A DNA stretch of 64,000 nucleotides from Halotalea alkalilenta (GTDB taxonomy: Bacteria; Pseudomonadota; Gammaproteobacteria; Pseudomonadales; Halomonadaceae): contig NZ_CP015243.1 in NCBI RefSeq assembly GCF_001648175.1, positions 124,001 to 188,000 on the forward strand, given 5' to 3'. Positions 60,181 through 64,000 of the stretch are shown here, piece by piece (the first letter of the stretch is position 1; each line of letters begins with the position of its first letter). Made by a program: the position numbers and the translations under genes. Below the pieces are notes generated by a model that was given only the letters and a program-made list of their open reading frames with translations, did no database searches and was not told the origin of the DNA.

Positions 60181-61014
60181 ATGAAGCATCGCTATTGGGC
60201 GCTGCTGCTGCTGTTGCCCTTCATCCTGTTCTTCGCCGTATTCCAACTCGTCCCGCTGGCCTGGATTATGGTGGCGAGCTTCGTCACCGTGGATGGGGAA
60301 TGGGGCCTTTCGAACTATCGCGACGTGCTCGACTCGCCCTTCTACCTCCAGGCGATTCGCTACTCGCTGGAAATCTCGCTGTGGTCGAGCCTGCTGGGAC
60401 TCGCGATCGCGGTGATCGGGGTGCAGTCGCTACGCCAGGTCGATTCCCGGCTGCGCGACATGGTGATCAGCTTCACCAACATGACCAGCAATTTCGCCGG
60501 CGTCCCGCTGGCCTTCGCCTTCATCATCCTGCTCGGCTTCAACGGTACCCTGACCCTACTGCTCAAGCAGCTCGGGGTGATCGAGGGCTTCAACCTGTAC
60601 ACCAAGGGTGGGCTGATCCTGATCTATACCTACTTCCAGATCCCCCTCGGCGTACTCCTGCTCTACCCCGCTTTCGACGCACTGCGCGACGACTGGCGTG
60701 AATCCGCAGCGCTGCTCGGCGCGGGTCCGCTGCGCTACTGGCGCCATATCGCCCTGCCGGTACTGACACCGGCTCTGCTCGGCACTTTCGTGATTCTGCT
60801 CGCCAACGCCTTGGGCGCCTACGCCACGGTCTATGCGCTGACCACTGGCAACTTCAACGTCGTACCGGTACGCATCGCCGCGCTGGTCGCCGGCGACATC
60901 TACCTCGACCCCAATCTCGCCAGCGCTCTGGCGATGCTGCTGGTCGCACTGATGGCGGTGATCACCGTGGTCCACCAGTGGCTGCTGAAGAGGAGCTACC
61001 ATGGCAAGGGCTAG
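60181..61014 (+). CDS. ABC transporter permease, PotB/PhnU type
   Basis: 277-aa, 6-TM permease. N-terminal TM1 ALLLLLPFILFFAVFQLVPL and EAA-type loop DDWRESAALLGAGPLRYWRH near residue 170. GAGGAG upstream. Overlaps the next permease by 14 nt. Confidence 0.92.
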   Translation: MKHRYWALLLLLPFILFFAVFQLVPLAWIMVASFVTVDGEWGLSNYRDVLDSPFYLQAIRYSLEISLWSSLLGLAIAVIGVQSLRQVDSRLRDMVISFTNMTSNFAGVPLAFAFIILLGFNGTLTLLLKQLGVIEGFNLYTKGGLILIYTYFQIPLGVLLLYPAFDALRDDWRESAALLGAGPLRYWRHIALPVLTPALLGTFVILLANALGAYATVYALTTGNFNVVPVRIAALVAGDIYLDPNLASALAMLLVALMAVITVVHQWLLKRSYHGKG

Positions 61015-61789
61015 CGTGTACCACCGGCTGGTGGTGTGGCTGCTACTGCTGGTGCTGGTGTTGCCACTGGCCGCCACCCTGCTCTACTCGCTGGCGACGC
61101 AATGGTCGGCGAGCCTGCTGCCCGCCGGCCTGACCTTCGACTGGTACCTGCGCCTTTGGAGCGAGCCGCGCTTTCTCGCCGCCTTCGGGCGTTCGCTGCT
61201 GGTCTGCGTCGGCGCCCTCGCCTTCGCCTGCCTGCTGGTGCTGCCAGCCATGTTCGTCATCGCCTATCACTTCCCACGTCTCGACGCAGTGATGAACGTA
61301 CTGATCCTGCTGCCGTTCGCAGTGCCGCCGGTGGTCTCCTCGGTGGGTCTGCTGCAGCTCTTCGCCGGCGGACCGCTCGCACTGGTCGGCACCCCGTGGA
61401 TCCTGATCGGCTGCTATTTCACCATCGCCCTGCCGTTCCTTTATCGCGCACTGACCAACAACCTCCAGGCGATCGAGCTGCGCGACCTGATGGACGCGGC
61501 CCATCTGCTCGGAGCGAGCACTTTTCGCGCCGCGCTCAGCGTGGTGTTGCCCAACCTGCGCAAGGGCCTGGTGGTCGCGGTACTGCTGTCGTTCTCGTTT
61601 TTGATCGGCGAGTTCGTCTTCGCCAACCTGCTGGTCGGCACCCGTTATGAAACCCTGCAGGTGTATCTCAACAACATGCGCAATGGCAGCGGCCACTTCA
61701 CCAGCGCCCTGGTGATCTCATACTTCATGGTCGTGCTGCTGGTGACCTGGGCCGCCAGCCGCCTCAACCGGGATCCGTCATCGTCATGA
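61001..61789 (+). CDS. ABC transporter permease, PotC/PhnV type
   Basis: 262-aa, 6-TM permease. EAA-type loop IELRDLMDAAHLLGASTFRA near residue 160. Starts inside the previous gene and overlaps the ATPase start by ATGA. Confidence 0.92.
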   Translation: MARASVYHRLVVWLLLLVLVLPLAATLLYSLATQWSASLLPAGLTFDWYLRLWSEPRFLAAFGRSLLVCVGALAFACLLVLPAMFVIAYHFPRLDAVMNVLILLPFAVPPVVSSVGLLQLFAGGPLALVGTPWILIGCYFTIALPFLYRALTNNLQAIELRDLMDAAHLLGASTFRAALSVVLPNLRKGLVVAVLLSFSFLIGEFVFANLLVGTRYETLQVYLNNMRNGSGHFTSALVISYFMVVLLVTWAASRLNRDPSSS

Positions 61790-62775
61790 GCTTTCTCAAC
61801 GTAGAGCGTCTGCACAAGCGCTATGGTGCCAATCCAGTGTTCAGCGAGATCGACTTTTCCGCCTCCCGTGGAGAACTGGTCACCCTGCTCGGCCCTTCCG
61901 GCTGCGGCAAGTCGACGCTGCTACGCTGCCTCGCCGGCCTCACCCCGATCGACGGCGGCCGGATCATGCTCGACGGTGAGGAGATCAGCAACGCAGCCCC
62001 CCAGCGGCGCGGGATCGCGATGGTGTTCCAGAGCTATGCGCTGTTTCCCAACATGACCGTACGCGACAACGTCGCCTTCGGCCTGCGCATGCAGCGCACC
62101 AGGAAGGACGAGTTGGAACGTAGGGTCACGGAGGTACTGGCGCTGGTCGAGCTCGATGGCCTGGAGGCCCGCTATCCGCATCAGCTCTCCGGCGGCCAGC
62201 GCCAGCGCGTGGCGCTGGCCCGTTCGCTGGTGGTGCGCCCGAGACTGCTGCTGCTCGACGAGCCGCTCTCTGCGCTCGACGCGCGTATCCGCCGTCATCT
62301 GCGCGAGCAGATCCGGCGCATCCAGCGTGAGCTCGAACTGACCATGGTATTCGTCACCCACGACCAGGAAGAGGCGCTGAGCCTGTCGGACCGCATCGTG
62401 CTGATGCGGGAAGGGAAGATCGTCCAGAACGGCAGCGCCGAAACGCTCTATACCGCACCCAAAGACGCCTTCGTCGCCGGCTTCATCGGTCACTACAACC
62501 TGCTCGATGCGGACGTCGCCGGCCGCTTGCTCGACCGCAGCTTCTCCAGTCGAGTGGCGATTCGCCCCGAGTCGATCCAGCTCGACGCAGGCCAGGGGAT
62601 CGCCGGCGAGATCGTCGATCACAGCCTGCTCGGCAACGTGATCCGCTACCGGGTCAAGGCCAGGGGGGTGGAACTCTCGGTCGATGTGCTCAATCGCAGC
62701 GCCTCATCGCTGCTTGCGCCGGGCAGCCAGGTAAGGCTTGCGATCGCGGAGGAGAGCATTCGCGAGGTAGCCTGA
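61786..62775 (+). CDS. ABC transporter ATPase, PotA/PhnT type
   Basis: 329 aa. Walker A GPSGCGKS (36-43), signature LSGGQRQR, Walker B LLLLDEPLSALD and VFVTHDQEEA, then a C-terminal TOBE-like domain (IRPESIQLDAGQGIAGEIVD). Last gene of the importer; 6 bp from the convergent LacI gene, leaving no room for a separate terminator. Confidence 0.94.
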   Translation: MSFLNVERLHKRYGANPVFSEIDFSASRGELVTLLGPSGCGKSTLLRCLAGLTPIDGGRIMLDGEEISNAAPQRRGIAMVFQSYALFPNMTVRDNVAFGLRMQRTRKDELERRVTEVLALVELDGLEARYPHQLSGGQRQRVALARSLVVRPRLLLLDEPLSALDARIRRHLREQIRRIQRELELTMVFVTHDQEEALSLSDRIVLMREGKIVQNGSAETLYTAPKDAFVAGFIGHYNLLDADVAGRLLDRSFSSRVAIRPESIQLDAGQGIAGEIVDHSLLGNVIRYRVKARGVELSVDVLNRSASSLLAPGSQVRLAIAEESIREVA

Positions 62776-62781
62776 GCGGAG

Positions 62782-63831
62782 TCAGGCCGGTGGGCAGGTC
62801 TCGCCGTAGATGCTCCAACCGGTCAAGGTTCGCCGCGGGGCGCGGTCGAGACCAAGCACCATGCAGGCGGCGAGCTCGCCCTTGCGCTGGCTGTCCTGGT
62901 AGACGGTGGTGAGCTGCGGCGAGCGCCGCTGCCCCTCTTCGAGCCCGTCGAAACCGATGATCCGGATATCTCCCGGCACCGAGAGCCCAAGGCGTTCGGC
63001 GACCGTCAGCGCCCCGAGCGCGATGCGGTCGGTCATGCACAGCAAAAGCCGTGGGCGCCGATCCTGCAACACAGCCTCGAGCACCGCTTCGGCATGGTGC
63101 TGGGTGTTGTGCTCGACATCGAAGATCGCCACTTTCTCAGGGTCGTGCCCCGCCTCCTGAAGCGCGCTGCAGATGCTGTCGAGGCGAACGTGCTGCATCA
63201 ATTCGAGCTTCGGCTTGCCATCCTCACCCTGGCTACGCCAGCGCTCGAGGCGCAGCGAGACGATCACCGGTTCGAAATGCGCCGGCGTATTGTCGAGCGC
63301 CCAGCGGCTCAGTTCATGCATCGCCCGGCGGTCCTCGACGCGCACGCAGGGCAGGTCCGGCAGCTCGAAATCCACCGTGACCACCGGTTTGCCACGCTGG
63401 CGTAGACGCTCCACCAGGCTTGAGTCGTTTTCTACCCCGTAGACCACGAAACCATCGGCCATCAGTTCGCTGCCCGTGCCGCGCAGCGAACGCTCGGGCA
63501 CCAGCAGCAGCCGGTGGCCGTGGCGATCGAGCACCTGGGCAACGCCACAAAGGAAGCGGTTGGCGATCGGATCATCGAAGCTGTAGGCAAGATCTTCGGT
63601 CAATACCACGCCGATGATGTGCGTCTTGCCAGTGCGCAACCCACGAGCCATTGCGTCAGGCCCGTCGTATCCGAGCAGCTGCGCCTCGGCGAGCACGCGC
63701 TCGCGCAGCTCGGTGGAGAGCTGGTCGGGGCGGTTGAAAGCGTTCGACACCGTGGTCACCGAGACCTTCAACCGCGCGGCAAGATGGTTGAGCGTCACAC
63801 GAGGGCGCTCGCCCGTGCGCTGCTTGGCCAT
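62782..63831 (-). CDS. LacI-family transcriptional regulator
   Basis: 349 aa. HTH with hinge at about 11-60 (VTLNHLAARLKVSVTTVSNA) followed by a sugar-binding-protein-like effector domain (IIGVVLTEDLAYSFDDPIAN...; DRIALGALTVAERLGL). GGGAGAGAG precedes the ATG. Its target is not obvious: it might act on the alpha-glucoside operon 5 kb away or on genes beyond the window edge. Confidence 0.92.
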   Translation of the reverse strand: MAKQRTGERPRVTLNHLAARLKVSVTTVSNAFNRPDQLSTELRERVLAEAQLLGYDGPDAMARGLRTGKTHIIGVVLTEDLAYSFDDPIANRFLCGVAQVLDRHGHRLLLVPERSLRGTGSELMADGFVVYGVENDSSLVERLRQRGKPVVTVDFELPDLPCVRVEDRRAMHELSRWALDNTPAHFEPVIVSLRLERWRSQGEDGKPKLELMQHVRLDSICSALQEAGHDPEKVAIFDVEHNTQHHAEAVLEAVLQDRRPRLLLCMTDRIALGALTVAERLGLSVPGDIRIIGFDGLEEGQRRSPQLTTVYQDSQRKGELAACMVLGLDRAPRRTLTGWSIYGETCPPA

Positions 63832-63901
63832 GTTCTCTCTCCCGATAGCGAATCAGGTGTGGGCGGCATCATCTGCGTGCTGCTTGCGTCCCAACGATGA
63901 A

Positions 63902-63933
63902 GGCGCCGATGCCTCCTCGGAAGCATCGGCGCC
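63902..63933. repeat. Perfect 11-bp inverted repeat upstream of lacI-type gene
   Basis: GGCGCCGATGC (63902-63912), 10-nt loop, GCATCGGCGCC (63923-63933). Either the terminator of a gene beyond the window edge or a regulatory stem in the LacI-gene leader. No T-run longer than two follows on the plus strand. Confidence 0.5.
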
Positions 63934-64000
63934 ATGATATTACCCTGCGAACGGCGAAACCGCCCGATTCGCGATGCTCGTGCTAGCCGAGCAGCCAAAC

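Overview
The window is a GC-rich chromosomal segment from a gammaproteobacterium. It is probably a halophilic or alkaliphilic member of the Halomonadaceae: this is inferred from the metK / tkt-pgk-fba neighbourhood and from a GH13 alpha-glucosidase of the Halomonas type, and no rRNA or other marker is present to prove it. I see no prophage, insertion sequence, CRISPR array, tRNA or rRNA. Almost all of it is metabolic and transport DNA, packed into co-directional operons with ATGA or GTGA overlaps.

Layout. (1) 54-2792: a Cache-type chemoreceptor and a frameshifted phosphotransferase. (2) 2805-8520: a lactate module with a divergent FadR-type repressor (lldR), a recognisable LldR operator, lactate permease (lldP) and the three-subunit iron-sulfur lactate dehydrogenase (lldEFG). 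(3) 8466-22000: a lipoprotein metallopeptidase, then a long forward run for peptide use: proline iminopeptidase, S9 peptidase, AbgB-like M20 amidohydrolase and a Dpp/Opp-type ABC importer with two paralogous binding proteins, closed by a convergent LysR regulator. (4) 22180-39527: metK and, downstream, transketolase, phosphoglycerate kinase and class II aldolase. Between metK and tkt lies an 11-kb catabolic cluster (23620-34526). It holds two acid-sugar type transporters, a gulonate-dehydrogenase-like oxidoreductase, a TIM-barrel enzyme, a DenD-type dehydrogenase, a SorC/EryD-type regulator and a tetrulose pathway (DhaK-DhaL kinase, a TIM-like isomerase, an RpiB-like isomerase) whose expected end product, D-erythrose 4-phosphate, is a transketolase substrate. 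(5) 39689-48644: single genes (GNAT, PAP2 phosphatase, a lone SIR2-like protein, DUF192, EamA exporter, nitroreductase, YciH, YbaY, sirtuin, RNase T2, MFS). (6) 48824-57825: an alpha-glucoside system, with an outer-membrane sugar porin facing a convergent operon of two permeases, an ATPase, two paralogous binding proteins and an alpha-glucosidase. (7) 58073-63831: a GntR/UTRA regulator divergent from a PotABCD-type importer with TGGTCTAGACCA-like operators, then a LacI regulator.

The most interesting parts are the acid-sugar/tetrulose cluster with a shared 17-bp TGWWC-N7-GWWCA element in its promoters, mutually exclusive pairings in the pgk leader, three direct repeats spaced exactly 22 bp upstream of the sugar porin, and a SIR2-like protein whose expected catalytic histidine is replaced by asparagine. 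All family calls come from reading motifs and overall sequence resemblance; no database search was run.
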